DNA of 64,000 nt from Candidatus Gastranaerophilales bacterium (GCA_944324435.1 CALUWH010000005.1:16186-80185); one strand, 5' to 3'. Shown: positions 9,019 through 17,605, counted from the stretch's first letter. Numbers and translations are program-made. The notes: generated by a model from the sequence alone, not told the origin.

Positions 9019-9028
9019 GTTATATGAT
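9001..9028 (+). promoter_or_regulatory. Promoter of the dCMP deaminase gene (leaderless)
   Basis: TTGTAC (9001-9006), 16-bp spacer, TATGAT (9023-9028); the ATG at 9035 follows after exactly six bases, placing transcription start on the start codon. No SD. The -35 box is embedded in the palindrome at 8989-9016. Confidence 0.5.
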
Positions 9029-9034
9029 ATGTGT

Positions 9035-9511
9035 ATGGCAATAAAATCTTGGACAGATTACTTTTTAGATATGGCAAAAACTTGCTCTTCTCGTTCAAAC
9101 TGTCTTCGTGCACAGGTTGGCGCGGTAATTGTGGGACAGGACAAGAAAATTAAGGCAACTGGTTATAACGGCACACCGTCCGGCGTAGAATCCTGCTATG
9201 AACGCGGCGAATGCTACAGGATTAAGAACAAAATCCCCTCCGGTACGTGTTATGAGACTTGTCGTTCGATTCATGCCGAGCAAAATGCCATAATTCAGGC
9301 TGGCCAAGACAGGTGTATGGGGGCTTCCATGTACATATACGGGCATAACTTTATTTGTATTCTATGCAAGAGGTTTATTGTACAGTCCGGCATTATTGAT
9401 GTTTACCTCAAAAAAGATGATGAAGCGCCGGTAATCCACGTTTCGGTTCAAGACATAAAACGAGAGCTTGAAAATCAGGAAGCTTATACTACAGTCTCTC
9501 CTGTAAACTAA
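9035..9511 (+). CDS. dCMP deaminase family protein (ComEB-like)
   Basis: 158 residues from the ATG at 9035. Zinc-dependent cytidine/deoxycytidylate deaminase fold: VGAVIVGQDKKIKATGYNGTP, then the zinc-His/proton-shuttle motif SIHAEQNAI and the Cys pair ICILCKRFIVQSGI. In most members the pair is preceded by Pro (PCxxC); here it is Ile, a small deviation. It would convert dCMP to dUMP for thymidylate supply. Extra cysteines (CYERGECY, CYETC) match the second metal site seen in many dCMP deaminases. Alternative ATG at 9029. Confidence 0.85.
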   Translation: MAIKSWTDYFLDMAKTCSSRSNCLRAQVGAVIVGQDKKIKATGYNGTPSGVESCYERGECYRIKNKIPSGTCYETCRSIHAEQNAIIQAGQDRCMGASMYIYGHNFICILCKRFIVQSGIIDVYLKKDDEAPVIHVSVQDIKRELENQEAYTTVSPVN

Positions 9512-9840
9512 TTTTTCGCCTTAAACATAAAATATTCTGTTATAAAACTATCTAAATAAAGAATCTACACTTAATTAAATTGTACGATTTTGTACAATGA
9601 TGTGTAAAAGAGAGAACTAACACAACATTTTTAGAATTTTGTGATATACAAGGCCGGTTGACTTACACCCGAATTGCTGCAGCAGGCAAGCCTGCCCTCT
9701 TTCGCGGACTATTGCAATGCTTTGAGCATTGCACGTCCGCGGTTAGAATGGCGATATTTTGTAACGATTTCGTTACAATAGACATTATATATAGCAAATT
9801 TATTAATGAGATAACTTTATACCTCCGAAAAGAGGCATGA
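9512..9840. repeat. Intergenic block of four inverted repeats, possible structured RNA or mobile repeat
   Basis: A 329-bp non-coding stretch. Perfect inverted repeats: 9579-9598 (ATTGTAC/GTACAAT), 9682-9695 (GCAGGC AA GCCTGC), 9703-9741 (outer CGCGGAC/GTCCGCG and inner TGCAATGCT/AGCATTGCA around a TTG loop) and 9759-9778 (TTGTAACGA TT TCGTTACAA). The stretch 9655-9750 is clearly richer in G+C than its flanks. None of the hairpins has a T-tract. Possible non-coding RNA, or a REP-like or miniature mobile element. Confidence 0.55.
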
Positions 9841-10098
9841 TTATTCGCGACCCAGCCGGAACCAGTTTACAAATTTGTTAAACAGAGTGCTGTGCGGAAT
9901 GTCTTCTTCCCTTATTTCCGGGTCTAACTCTATTTCATGTTCGTTCTTGTCGTCCCGGCGTTCAAACATATCTTCTTCGTCTTCTTCCTTACGTTTTTTA
10001 CCCTGACGCATATACATTCCGCCGCCGCCTAAGCCGCCGCCATCTTTGTACACTGATTGAGCTTTAATTGGGTTGATATTGTTGAAATCAAAGGACAT
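9841..10098 (-). CDS. Small charged hypothetical protein
   Basis: 85 residues: N-terminus MSFDFNNINPIKAQSVYKDG, a Gly-rich linker (GGGLGGGG), a strongly charged Lys/Glu/Asp/Arg centre and a C-terminal amphipathic end (LFNKFVNWFRLGRE). Low complexity in the middle suggests disorder. AAGG lies upstream of the ATG, with a TATAAT 13 bases before the start. Function unknown. Confidence 0.6.
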   Translation of the reverse strand: MSFDFNNINPIKAQSVYKDGGGLGGGGMYMRQGKKRKEEDEEDMFERRDDKNEHEIELDPEIREEDIPHSTLFNKFVNWFRLGRE

Positions 10099-10192
10099 TT
10101 TTTTGCCTTAATTATACATTGCATGTTAATTATAACCTATTTTTGAATATTTTCCAGTATTTTTGTGATAAAATCATACTGTTGAGGTATAA

Positions 10193-10972
10193 ATGAAAAA
10201 ATTTTTGAGTGTATTTTTAGTTTATTTGCTTTCAGCATCAATAAGTTTTGCAAAGGATTTAAGATTTGTACAGGTCACTGACGTAAGGTTTTCCGAAAAA
10301 TCTGAAAATAATATTCTAAAAAAAATTGTAGATGATATCAACAAACAAAAGGATGTAGAATTTGTTGTTTTTACGGGAGATAACATCAATAAACCTGATA
10401 AAAAAGAGCTTAGTGCATTTTTATCGGAGGCAAAAAAACTCAACTGCCCTTTTTATTTAGTTATAGGGGATCGTGATGTTAACAAGCACAAAGATTTAAG
10501 TAAAAAAGAATACATCAAAACAATAAAAAAAGAGGTTCGCAGATATAGACCGGAAACTCCGAGCTACACCTTTGAAAAAGACGGTGTTGTGTTCATTGTT
10601 GCAGATGGCTCAAAAGATGTCATTCCGGGAACTATGGGGTATTTTAAAGAGGACGTTTTAAGCTGGATGGATTCGGAATTAAGCCTCTATCCGGACAACA
10701 ATGTCATCCTCCTTCAGCATTTTCCTGTTATACCGCCTGCGGAAAAGGAGACCTATTATACGTTTAAACCGGAAAATTATTTGAAGGTTATTGCAAAGCA
10801 CAGCAATGTAAAGGCCGTTATTGCAGGACATTTTGGTGTCAATAAAGAAGAAACGGTGAATGGAGTGTTGCACATTTCAACAGCGCCTGCACCTTATTAC
10901 AGAATCATTGACATTTTGGACTCCGAAACCAAAAATCCCACTATTTGGGCTCAGTTGAAAGAAGTAGAATGA
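10193..10972 (+). CDS. Secreted metallophosphoesterase-like protein with degenerate metal site
   Basis: 259 residues with a Sec signal peptide (MKKFLSVFLVYLLSASISFA) and a calcineurin-like phosphoesterase fold. The five family motifs are recognisable but altered: DxH is D-V-R (residues 30-32), GDxx is kept (FTGDNIN), GNHD/E is G-D-R-D, the isolated His is kept (LLQHFPVIPP) and GHxH is G-H-F-G. Three normal metal ligands and the catalytic His are therefore missing, so it is probably inactive or uses altered chemistry. SD GAGG. It probably acts in the periplasm or outside the cell. Confidence 0.8.
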   Translation: MKKFLSVFLVYLLSASISFAKDLRFVQVTDVRFSEKSENNILKKIVDDINKQKDVEFVVFTGDNINKPDKKELSAFLSEAKKLNCPFYLVIGDRDVNKHKDLSKKEYIKTIKKEVRRYRPETPSYTFEKDGVVFIVADGSKDVIPGTMGYFKEDVLSWMDSELSLYPDNNVILLQHFPVIPPAEKETYYTFKPENYLKVIAKHSNVKAVIAGHFGVNKEETVNGVLHISTAPAPYYRIIDILDSETKNPTIWAQLKEVE

Positions 10973-11007
10973 ATATGATATATTTGATATAAAGAGGTAC
11001 AAAATTA

Positions 11008-11229
11008 ATGAATGAAGAGCCGCGTATACTGATGAACGAATTACAGGGTAATGCACAGGAAGTTGAAAGCCTGCTGGAGATTTTATACGAATATACAAAA
11101 TCCGGTATAGGGAATCCGGATGTTGCAGGCAATATTCTTCCAATGCTTGAGATTATAAAAACTAAACAGAACAATTTGATTAATGAATTAGAAACTAAGA
11201 GCCTTAGATTTTTTGAGAAAGCGTTATAA
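11008..11229 (+). CDS. Small helical hypothetical protein coupled to ribD
   Basis: 73 residues, entirely helical by composition: MNEEPRILMNELQGNAQEVE at the start and NLINELETKSLRFFEKAL at the end. No known family. SD AGAGG at 10992-10996. Its TAA overlaps the ribD ATG (TAATG), so ribD is probably translationally coupled to it. No FMN riboswitch is visible in the 35 bp upstream. Confidence 0.65.
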   Translation: MNEEPRILMNELQGNAQEVESLLEILYEYTKSGIGNPDVAGNILPMLEIIKTKQNNLINELETKSLRFFEKAL

Positions 11230-12260
11230 TGGTATCTGATGTAATATTTAACAGGATTGTTGATGAAGGATATATGCGCGAGTGTTTTAGACTTGCCCAA
11301 AAAGGAAAAAAGAGAGTTTTACCGAATCCCATGGTCGGATGTGTGGTTTTAGACAAAACAGGAAAGATAGTTGCTAAAGGATACCATAAAAGATACGGCG
11401 CAGAGCATGCGGAAAGAAACGCTTTACTTAAACTGGAAAACAATGAGGCAGAGGGCGGAACTTTGTATGTTAATCTTGAGCCGTGTTCTCATTATGGCAA
11501 GACACCGCCCTGCGTCAATCTGATTATTGAAAGAAAGATTAAAAGGGTCGTTATCGGGATGAAGGATGTTAACCCTAAGGTTAATGGAATCTCAAAACTT
11601 ATAAAGGCTGGAATTGAAGTCAGTATGGTATTAGAAAACGAAGCCAGGTTCTTAAACAGAGTTTTCATAAAGAATATGACTCGTCAAATGCCTTACGTTG
11701 TACTTAAAACCGCCTCCACAATGGACGGTAAAATAGCCACCCAAACAGGCTCATCAAAGTGGATAACTTCAGAAGAAGCAAGAGAAGAGGTTTATAGATT
11801 GCGAAAGGAGTTTGGCTGTATTTTAACAAGCTCAAATACTGTTATTGCTGACAATCCGAGGATGGAACATAAGTTTAAATGTATTCTGGATAAGGATTTA
11901 CGGGTGGAAAAGGAGGCCGAGATTTTCAAACAGGGAAAATTTTATGTTGCATCAAGTAAAAATACTCCATTAAAAGACGATCAGCTTGATATTGAATATG
12001 TGCTCAGAAAATTATACCGGCGAGGGATTTACACCGTATTTGTGGAATGCGGAGGAACTCTTGCCGGAGCCATGTTAAGAGAAGGTCTTATTGATGAGGT
12101 TTATCAGTTTATTGCTCCGAAAATTTTAAACGACAATTCCGGATTAAGCTGTTTTAACGGTGACAATATTTCGGATATTTCCGAGGCTCGCGGATTAAAA
12201 TTTTATGAAATAAAAAACGTAGGCCCCGATTTACTAATAAAGGGTGTTTTAACCACTTGA
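11229..12260 (+). CDS. ribD: Bifunctional riboflavin biosynthesis deaminase/reductase
   Basis: Carries out deamination and then reduction of the pyrimidine intermediate in riboflavin synthesis. N-terminal deaminase half: PNPMVGCVV, AEHAERNALL (zinc His, catalytic Glu) and EPCSHYGKTPPC (zinc cysteines). C-terminal reductase half (~155-343): LKTASTMDGKIATQTGSSKW and FVECGGTLAGAMLREGLIDE. At 343 aa it is slightly short. The other riboflavin genes are not adjacent, and the only visible partner is the coupled 73-residue protein upstream. Confidence 0.95.
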   Translation: MVSDVIFNRIVDEGYMRECFRLAQKGKKRVLPNPMVGCVVLDKTGKIVAKGYHKRYGAEHAERNALLKLENNEAEGGTLYVNLEPCSHYGKTPPCVNLIIERKIKRVVIGMKDVNPKVNGISKLIKAGIEVSMVLENEARFLNRVFIKNMTRQMPYVVLKTASTMDGKIATQTGSSKWITSEEAREEVYRLRKEFGCILTSSNTVIADNPRMEHKFKCILDKDLRVEKEAEIFKQGKFYVASSKNTPLKDDQLDIEYVLRKLYRRGIYTVFVECGGTLAGAMLREGLIDEVYQFIAPKILNDNSGLSCFNGDNISDISEARGLKFYEIKNVGPDLLIKGVLTT

Positions 12261-12284
12261 AAAATCTAAAAAATGAGTTATAAT
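12257..12284 (+). promoter_or_regulatory. Promoter of the EF-hand protein gene
   Basis: TTGAAA (12257-12262), 16-bp spacer, TATAAT (12279-12284). A second TATAAT-like box follows at 12288-12293. It starts within the last codon of ribD, so the EF-hand gene is a separate unit. Confidence 0.55.
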
Positions 12285-12327
12285 GTTATAATATAGTCTA
12301 CCAACAAAATATAATGAGGGCCCCAAC

Positions 12328-12708
12328 ATGAGTGATATAATGATGAATCAATTATCGCTGAACACTCAGCTTTTGCAGCAATCTTTAGATACCGGAAACA
12401 GGATTAGTGAAATGGCACCAAAACAGGCTGTAAATCCTCCAGCGGCCCAGCCCCATTATGCGGTCAAAGGCGATGATGCTTATGTCGAGACCATGGACGC
12501 AAACGGTGACGGCACAATAACTTATGATGAATATATGGAATACTGCAAACAGAACGCAGTATCAAACAATAATAGTGAATCCGGAAGAACGGTAGTACAA
12601 AGGGATGCAGAGACAATCAGACCCCTACAGGTCGGCAGAGCTTTTGAAACCTATGCAAGAGCAGAAGCCTCAGGGCTTCCGCAATCAATGATTTTTAACG
12701 AGGCTTAA
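12328..12708 (+). CDS. EF-hand calcium-binding protein, small
   Basis: 126 residues with one canonical EF-hand loop, DANGDGTITYDEY (about residues 55-67): Asp1, Asn3, Asp5, Thr7, Thr9 and Glu12 can all coordinate calcium. The N-terminus (MSDIMMNQLSLNTQLLQQSL) is a Gln/Leu-rich helix and the rest is low complexity. No signal peptide. A second EF-hand protein is encoded at 30493-31002. SD GAGGG. The 3' end overlaps the convergent CoA-disulfide reductase gene by 24 bp. Confidence 0.8.
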   Translation: MSDIMMNQLSLNTQLLQQSLDTGNRISEMAPKQAVNPPAAQPHYAVKGDDAYVETMDANGDGTITYDEYMEYCKQNAVSNNNSESGRTVVQRDAETIRPLQVGRAFETYARAEASGLPQSMIFNEA

Positions 12709-14307
12709 CGAATCTTTTGTAATCTCTTTATACAGTTCAATTCCTCCGGCAAGGGAGTAAATATTATTAAACCCGGCCTGCTCCAAAATCCTCGAAGCCA
12801 CATAGCTTGTATGGCCTGTGTTGCAAAATAGGAGCACTTTTCTGTCTTTTGGGATTTCATTGAGCCTGCTTCTGATTTCGCTTATCGGGATATTAACCGC
12901 GCCTTGTATTGTTTCGCGATTGAATACGGCTTGGGGTCTGACATCAATCAGGTAAGAGTTTTCAATATCTTCATAAAACGCAGGTTTAAACAGCCCTCTC
13001 AAAATATTGTCCGCATTCATACCCAGAATATTTACGGGGTCTTTGGCGGAAGAATATGGCGGCGCATAACATAGTTCGCTATCCAGCAAACCCTGAACGG
13101 TTCCGTTTTGGCGCATCACAGAACTTATTACATCAATCCTTTTTTCAACACCTTCTTCGCCTGCTGCTTGTGCGCCGAGGATTTTACCTTCTCTATTAAA
13201 TAATAACTTTATAGCTATTTGCGTGGAATCAGGATAATATCCGGCGTGAGAACGGCCATAAATAAAGGTTTTCCAATAAGGAATCTCTTTTCTCTTGAGT
13301 TGTTTTTCACTGTTTCCGACGCTTGCAATTGTAAGGTTAAATACCTTGATAACGGAAGTCCCTTGAGATTTTTTATATTGAGAATTCAGACCTGCAATAT
13401 TATCCGCAATAATTCTCCCCTGCCTGTTTGCAGGGCCTGCAAGAGGAATGAGCGTATCAGAATCGTCTACAAAATCTTTCACCTCAACACTGTCTCCTGC
13501 AGCGTAAATATTTTCATCTGACGTTTGCATAAATTCATTAACGACGACTCCTCTTCTTACTTCTAAACCGGCGTCTTTTGCAAGCGCTATTTCAGGCTTA
13601 ACACCGATTGCCATAATAACGATGTCGTACTCAATTTCTTTTCCGGAGTTCAAAACAATTTTGTTTCCGCTAAAACGCTTCACTCCGTCTGACAAAATTA
13701 ACTCTACGCCGTTTCCGCGCATTTCGTTTTGAGCAAAAGCAGCTATTTCATAGTCTACAGGCGCAAGAATCTGGTTTTGGAGTTCCACAAGTGTTGTGCG
13801 AATCCCGAGCTCTGCAAGATTTTCTGCCATCTCAACTCCGATAAAACCTCCTCCTATTACAACAGCTTTTTTTGCACTGTGGAGTTTAATAAAATCTTTT
13901 ATCCTGTCAGCATCAAAAAGCGTTCTTACAGTGAACACTTTTGAAATATCCATTCCCTCAAACGACGGAATAATAGGACTTGCACCCGGTGTGAGAACGA
14001 GTTTGTCATATTTTAATTCTTCTCCTGTCGACAAAATAACTTTCTTATTAATTCTGTCAATTTTTACGGCCTCTGAATTAAGCCGAATATCAATATTAAA
14101 CCAGGTCTTAAACTTTTGAGGAGTTGATACAAGCATTTTATCTCTGTCGTTAATAACGTTAGAGACATAATACGGCAGACCGCAGTTTGCAATAGAAATT
14201 TCGTCTGTTTTTTCTAGAATCGTAATCTCCGCTTTCTCATCCAGCCTTCTGAGCCTTGCTCCGCAGCTTGCGCCGGATGCTCCGCCTCCGATTATTATAA
14301 CTTTCAT
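12685..14307 (-). CDS. CoA-disulfide reductase / NADH oxidase with C-terminal rhodanese domain
   Basis: 540-residue flavoprotein. FAD motif VIIGGGASGASCGARLRRLD, redox-active Cys42 in IANCGLPYY (the single-cysteine class of CoA-disulfide reductases and NADH oxidases), NAD(P)H motif VVIGGGFIGVEMAENL and second FAD motif IYAAGDSVEV. The last ~85 residues are a rhodanese domain with active-site loop FCNTGHTS (Cys near 494). This architecture is known for CoA-disulfide/polysulfide reductases and fits oxygen or sulfur-redox defence in an anaerobe. SD GAGGAG. Confidence 0.92.
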   Translation of the reverse strand: MKVIIIGGGASGASCGARLRRLDEKAEITILEKTDEISIANCGLPYYVSNVINDRDKMLVSTPQKFKTWFNIDIRLNSEAVKIDRINKKVILSTGEELKYDKLVLTPGASPIIPSFEGMDISKVFTVRTLFDADRIKDFIKLHSAKKAVVIGGGFIGVEMAENLAELGIRTTLVELQNQILAPVDYEIAAFAQNEMRGNGVELILSDGVKRFSGNKIVLNSGKEIEYDIVIMAIGVKPEIALAKDAGLEVRRGVVVNEFMQTSDENIYAAGDSVEVKDFVDDSDTLIPLAGPANRQGRIIADNIAGLNSQYKKSQGTSVIKVFNLTIASVGNSEKQLKRKEIPYWKTFIYGRSHAGYYPDSTQIAIKLLFNREGKILGAQAAGEEGVEKRIDVISSVMRQNGTVQGLLDSELCYAPPYSSAKDPVNILGMNADNILRGLFKPAFYEDIENSYLIDVRPQAVFNRETIQGAVNIPISEIRSRLNEIPKDRKVLLFCNTGHTSYVASRILEQAGFNNIYSLAGGIELYKEITKDSLSLVKNH

Positions 14308-14328
14308 TACTCCTCACTTTCGTTAGTC

Positions 14329-14736
14329 TTAGTATACACCTTTTGAATTCAGAAATTCTGTATATTTTTTATCCAGCACAAGAATATGGTTAACTATCCA
14401 GTTCTTAATAAAGACAGCAATCTCAAAGTGTATAAGCTGCTTATCATTATTAAAATCATCCGCAAATTGTGTCATTTTTTCAATAAAAATTTTATGCTGT
14501 TTTCTCTGCTCATCATAGCCGGGATAATTATGTAATAAAAAACAGGTTTCTTCTTCTGTCAGGTGCTCTTTTGCATAACTGAGCAAATCATTAATAACCT
14601 GTGCCAGAGCAAGCTTATCACGTTTATTTTCCATTGCTGTATAAAGATTTTCTAAACACTTAAAAAGCTTCTTGTGTTGTTCGTTAAATTTCTGGATACC
14701 GACATCCAATTTGTCATCCCATTTAAAATCCGTCAT
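14329..14736 (-). CDS. Bacteriohemerythrin with one iron ligand replaced
   Basis: 135-residue four-helix protein of the hemerythrin family, which binds O2 at a diiron centre. Six of the seven usual ligands are present at the standard spacing: His21, His58, Glu62, His81, His117, Asp122. The seventh, expected His77 in the HxxxH pair, is Gln77 (sequence DEQRKQHKIF, codon CAG). One base change would restore His. Iron binding may be altered. It sits between the CoA-disulfide reductase gene and the PHP-UvrD gene; SD AAAGGGG. Confidence 0.88.
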   Translation of the reverse strand: MTDFKWDDKLDVGIQKFNEQHKKLFKCLENLYTAMENKRDKLALAQVINDLLSYAKEHLTEEETCFLLHNYPGYDEQRKQHKIFIEKMTQFADDFNNDKQLIHFEIAVFIKNWIVNHILVLDKKYTEFLNSKGVY

Positions 14737-14749
14737 ATCTATTCCCCTT

Positions 14750-17605
14750 TCAAAATAAACTCAGCTGGAGTGAATTATCCTTAGGTTTTGCCTCAAACCT
14801 GGTAAGAGCTAATAAATCCTGTTCAATCTTTGCAAGATAGGGAGAAATTTCAAGATTTTTATACTGCCCCATCCACATTCTTTTTATTGTTCTTGAAAGA
14901 AACAGCCTTTTCTCTGCCCTTGTCATACCGACATAGAGAAGTCTTTTCTCCTCTTCCTTTTCCTCCGGAGTTTCCGCTCTGTACAGAGGAATTATGCCGT
15001 CTTCCAGACCAGCAATAAATACGCACTTAAATTCCAGCCCCTTTGATGCGTGAAGCGTCATAAGAGAAATTCTGTCCGCCCTTCCGTCAAGCGCGTCTGA
15101 TTCTCGAAGCAGGCTTATGGCATGAATAAAATCTTCTGCATTTAAATTCTCCGATGCAATTTTTACAAGAAATTTCTGCATATAATCCTCAAACTTGCCA
15201 AACTTTTCCAGCTGTTCTATTATTGTCTCATTTCTATTAAGATTTTTCAAAAATTCCCTCACAGCCTTGTTATCACACAAGAGGTCATCAGACAATTTCA
15301 CATAAGGCATGCCGGAGCGCTCAAGCGCTTCTATTATTGGTTTTAATTGGGCTGATGTTCTATATAGAATTGCAAAATCAGAAAAGCCCAAATTCTCATT
15401 TATCCCCTCAGAGCGGTCTGAGTCAAGTGAAAATAAACTATTTCCCCCAATCAAACTTTCTATAGTGTTTACTATAAATTCAGCTTCAGCCTTATCTGTC
15501 GGCGCCGTATGAATTGTAATTTTTTCGTGCGGCTTGTGGTATTGAGAAACTATATTAAAAGATTCAATCATCTGGTTTGAAGCATTAACGATATTTTCAG
15601 TCGAGCGGTAATTATTTACAAGGCTTATAACCTCAGCGTCTTTGTAATCCTCTTCAAAATTTTTGAAAAACCTTGAATCTCCGCCTCTGAATCCGTAAAT
15701 TGCCTGATTCGGGTCACCTATAATACAAATCTTCTCCGGCGCAAGCAGCTTTATTAATTTATACTGATTCTCATCAATATCCTGATACTCATCCACTGAC
15801 ATATAATCATAATGCTCAATTGTTTCAGGGTGTTCTTCAAAAAGTTTTACCGTGAGCGTAATCAAATCATCGAATTCTATTGTATTTTCAGGAAGAATTT
15901 TATACAAAGCTTTTTCCTGTTCGCTTATTACGTCAAAACCTTCATCCAATCCTGCTTTTTCGTAATTTTGTTTCAAGACTTTAAAACAAAAAGAGTGGAA
16001 AGTGTGAATATTAATTTCATCAGCCTTGTCAGGAATCAGTTTTTGAAGTCTTTCCCTCATCTCCTGTGCGGCTCTGCGCGTAAAAGTTATTGCAAGGCAC
16101 TTTTCTGCGGCAACTCCCCGACTTTGAATCATATAAGCAATTCGTCCGGTGAGTACGGTTGTTTTGCCTGCCCCCGGCCCTGCCGTGATGATAAGTCTGT
16201 CTGATGAACTTTCAACCGCAGCTTTTTGATACTCATCAAGTCCTGTTTTCTTTTCTTCTTCCAAAGCAGCAGGCTTCACGGTTTTAATAACCGGCAAAGG
16301 CGCGGCTGCTTTCGGCTCCTCTTTTTGAGGAAGATTAATATCCAGCTTTAAATTCATATACTTTTTCTGGATTAATTCATCTTTATCAAAAAGCCTTATC
16401 ACACCATATTCGCCGTCATATCCTGCCTGTTTAATAACCCTGCCTTCCCTTAGGCGCTGAATTCCTTCTCCAAGAAGCGGAGAATCTTTCGAAATATCCT
16501 CAATCGGAACTTCTCGCAAGATTGAAAACTCGGAGCCAAACTTGTGAATCAATTTTTCGTACTCCAGAGTAACAGATTTACTTGAGACACCAACCTGCAG
16601 AATTTCAGATAAGATTTCCGGCAGAGGAACAAGGCTGAAAACTTTTCCTGCAGTTTTCGGCACAACCAGATTCCCTGCAGGTCTGTCCGCAAGTTCGCAT
16701 ACCCTGTTTAGAACACCTATAGTAAGCGGCTTTCCGCAAACAGGACATATTCCTCCAAGCCTCTTTGTATCCTCGGGATTAAGGCAGACATTACATTTTC
16801 TGTGACCGTCTTCGTGGTATTTTCCCTCTTCCGGGAAAAATTCCACTGTTCCGACATAACCCTCGCCCGATTTTAAGGCATTAATAATACTGAAATAATC
16901 GGGCGCAGTATCAAATACAGTCGCTTCTCTTGCAAGCTTCGCAGGGGAATGCGCATCGGAATTGGAAACAAGTCTGAACTTATCAAGCTTTGATACTCTC
17001 CAATTCATCTCAGAGTCAGACGAAAGTCCTGTTTCTACCGCAAAAATATGTTCCGCAAGGTCGCCGTAGCAGTCTTCTATACAATCAAACCCCGATTTAG
17101 AACCCAGAACAGAAAACCACGGCGTCCAGATATGTGCAGGAATAAGGCACGCACCCTCTCCTGATTCCAGCGCAACCTCCAAAAGGTCTCTGGAATCCAA
17201 ACCCAGAATAGGTCTTCCGTCCGATACAATATTCCCGATAGCGCCCAGCCTGTCACGGAAGCGCCCTGCTGTTTCAATATCAGGTGCCATAATAACATGG
17301 TGAACTTTTCTTGTCTTATCCCATTTTTTATAAATCGTAGAAATCTCGACCGAAAGAAGAAAACGAACAGGCTCACCGTTTTTCAGGATTTCTTTTTCAA
17401 TCTCAGGCTTTAGCCTGAACGCTCCGTTACCTTCCGGGACAAGTTTTTCTTTAATCTCCTCAAACCACGCAGGATGAGTAAAATCTCCCGTGCCGATTAC
17501 GCTCAAGCCTTTTCTCTGCGCCCAGAATGCGAGTTCTTCAAGGTTGCAGTTCTTGCTCGTCGCGCGTGAATACTTAGAATGTATGTGTAAATCTGCAAAA
17601 AACAT
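14750..17605 (-). CDS. EndoQ-like PHP endonuclease fused to UvrD/PcrA-type helicase
   Basis: 951 residues. Residues 1-~400 are a PHP phosphoesterase of the endonuclease Q type: metal motif DLHIHSKYSRATSKNC, GTGDFTHP, SNSDAHSP, and a zinc-finger CNVC...CPVC near 275-300. EndoQ cuts DNA at deaminated bases. After a Pro/Lys-rich linker, residues ~460-951 form an SF1A helicase: Walker A TAGPGAGKTTVL, motif II SVDEYQDIDENQ, motif III GDPNQAIYGFRGGD, motif V MTLHASKGLEF and motif VI LLYVGMTRAEKR. The helicase part is shorter than full UvrD. The fusion predicts a coupled nick-and-unwind repair enzyme. SD AGAGGAT. Confidence 0.88.
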   Translation of the reverse strand: MFFADLHIHSKYSRATSKNCNLEELAFWAQRKGLSVIGTGDFTHPAWFEEIKEKLVPEGNGAFRLKPEIEKEILKNGEPVRFLLSVEISTIYKKWDKTRKVHHVIMAPDIETAGRFRDRLGAIGNIVSDGRPILGLDSRDLLEVALESGEGACLIPAHIWTPWFSVLGSKSGFDCIEDCYGDLAEHIFAVETGLSSDSEMNWRVSKLDKFRLVSNSDAHSPAKLAREATVFDTAPDYFSIINALKSGEGYVGTVEFFPEEGKYHEDGHRKCNVCLNPEDTKRLGGICPVCGKPLTIGVLNRVCELADRPAGNLVVPKTAGKVFSLVPLPEILSEILQVGVSSKSVTLEYEKLIHKFGSEFSILREVPIEDISKDSPLLGEGIQRLREGRVIKQAGYDGEYGVIRLFDKDELIQKKYMNLKLDINLPQKEEPKAAAPLPVIKTVKPAALEEEKKTGLDEYQKAAVESSSDRLIITAGPGAGKTTVLTGRIAYMIQSRGVAAEKCLAITFTRRAAQEMRERLQKLIPDKADEINIHTFHSFCFKVLKQNYEKAGLDEGFDVISEQEKALYKILPENTIEFDDLITLTVKLFEEHPETIEHYDYMSVDEYQDIDENQYKLIKLLAPEKICIIGDPNQAIYGFRGGDSRFFKNFEEDYKDAEVISLVNNYRSTENIVNASNQMIESFNIVSQYHKPHEKITIHTAPTDKAEAEFIVNTIESLIGGNSLFSLDSDRSEGINENLGFSDFAILYRTSAQLKPIIEALERSGMPYVKLSDDLLCDNKAVREFLKNLNRNETIIEQLEKFGKFEDYMQKFLVKIASENLNAEDFIHAISLLRESDALDGRADRISLMTLHASKGLEFKCVFIAGLEDGIIPLYRAETPEEKEEEKRLLYVGMTRAEKRLFLSRTIKRMWMGQYKNLEISPYLAKIEQDLLALTRFEAKPKDNSLQLSLF

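Noticed and set aside
9658..9840. 60-aa plus-strand ORF
   Set aside because: It runs through two perfect palindromes, starts at TTG with no SD, and its sequence is dictated by the hairpins; better read as non-coding structure.
10973..11228. FMN riboswitch upstream of ribD
   Set aside because: The space is too short and contains the 73-residue gene; no conserved RFN-element segments seen.
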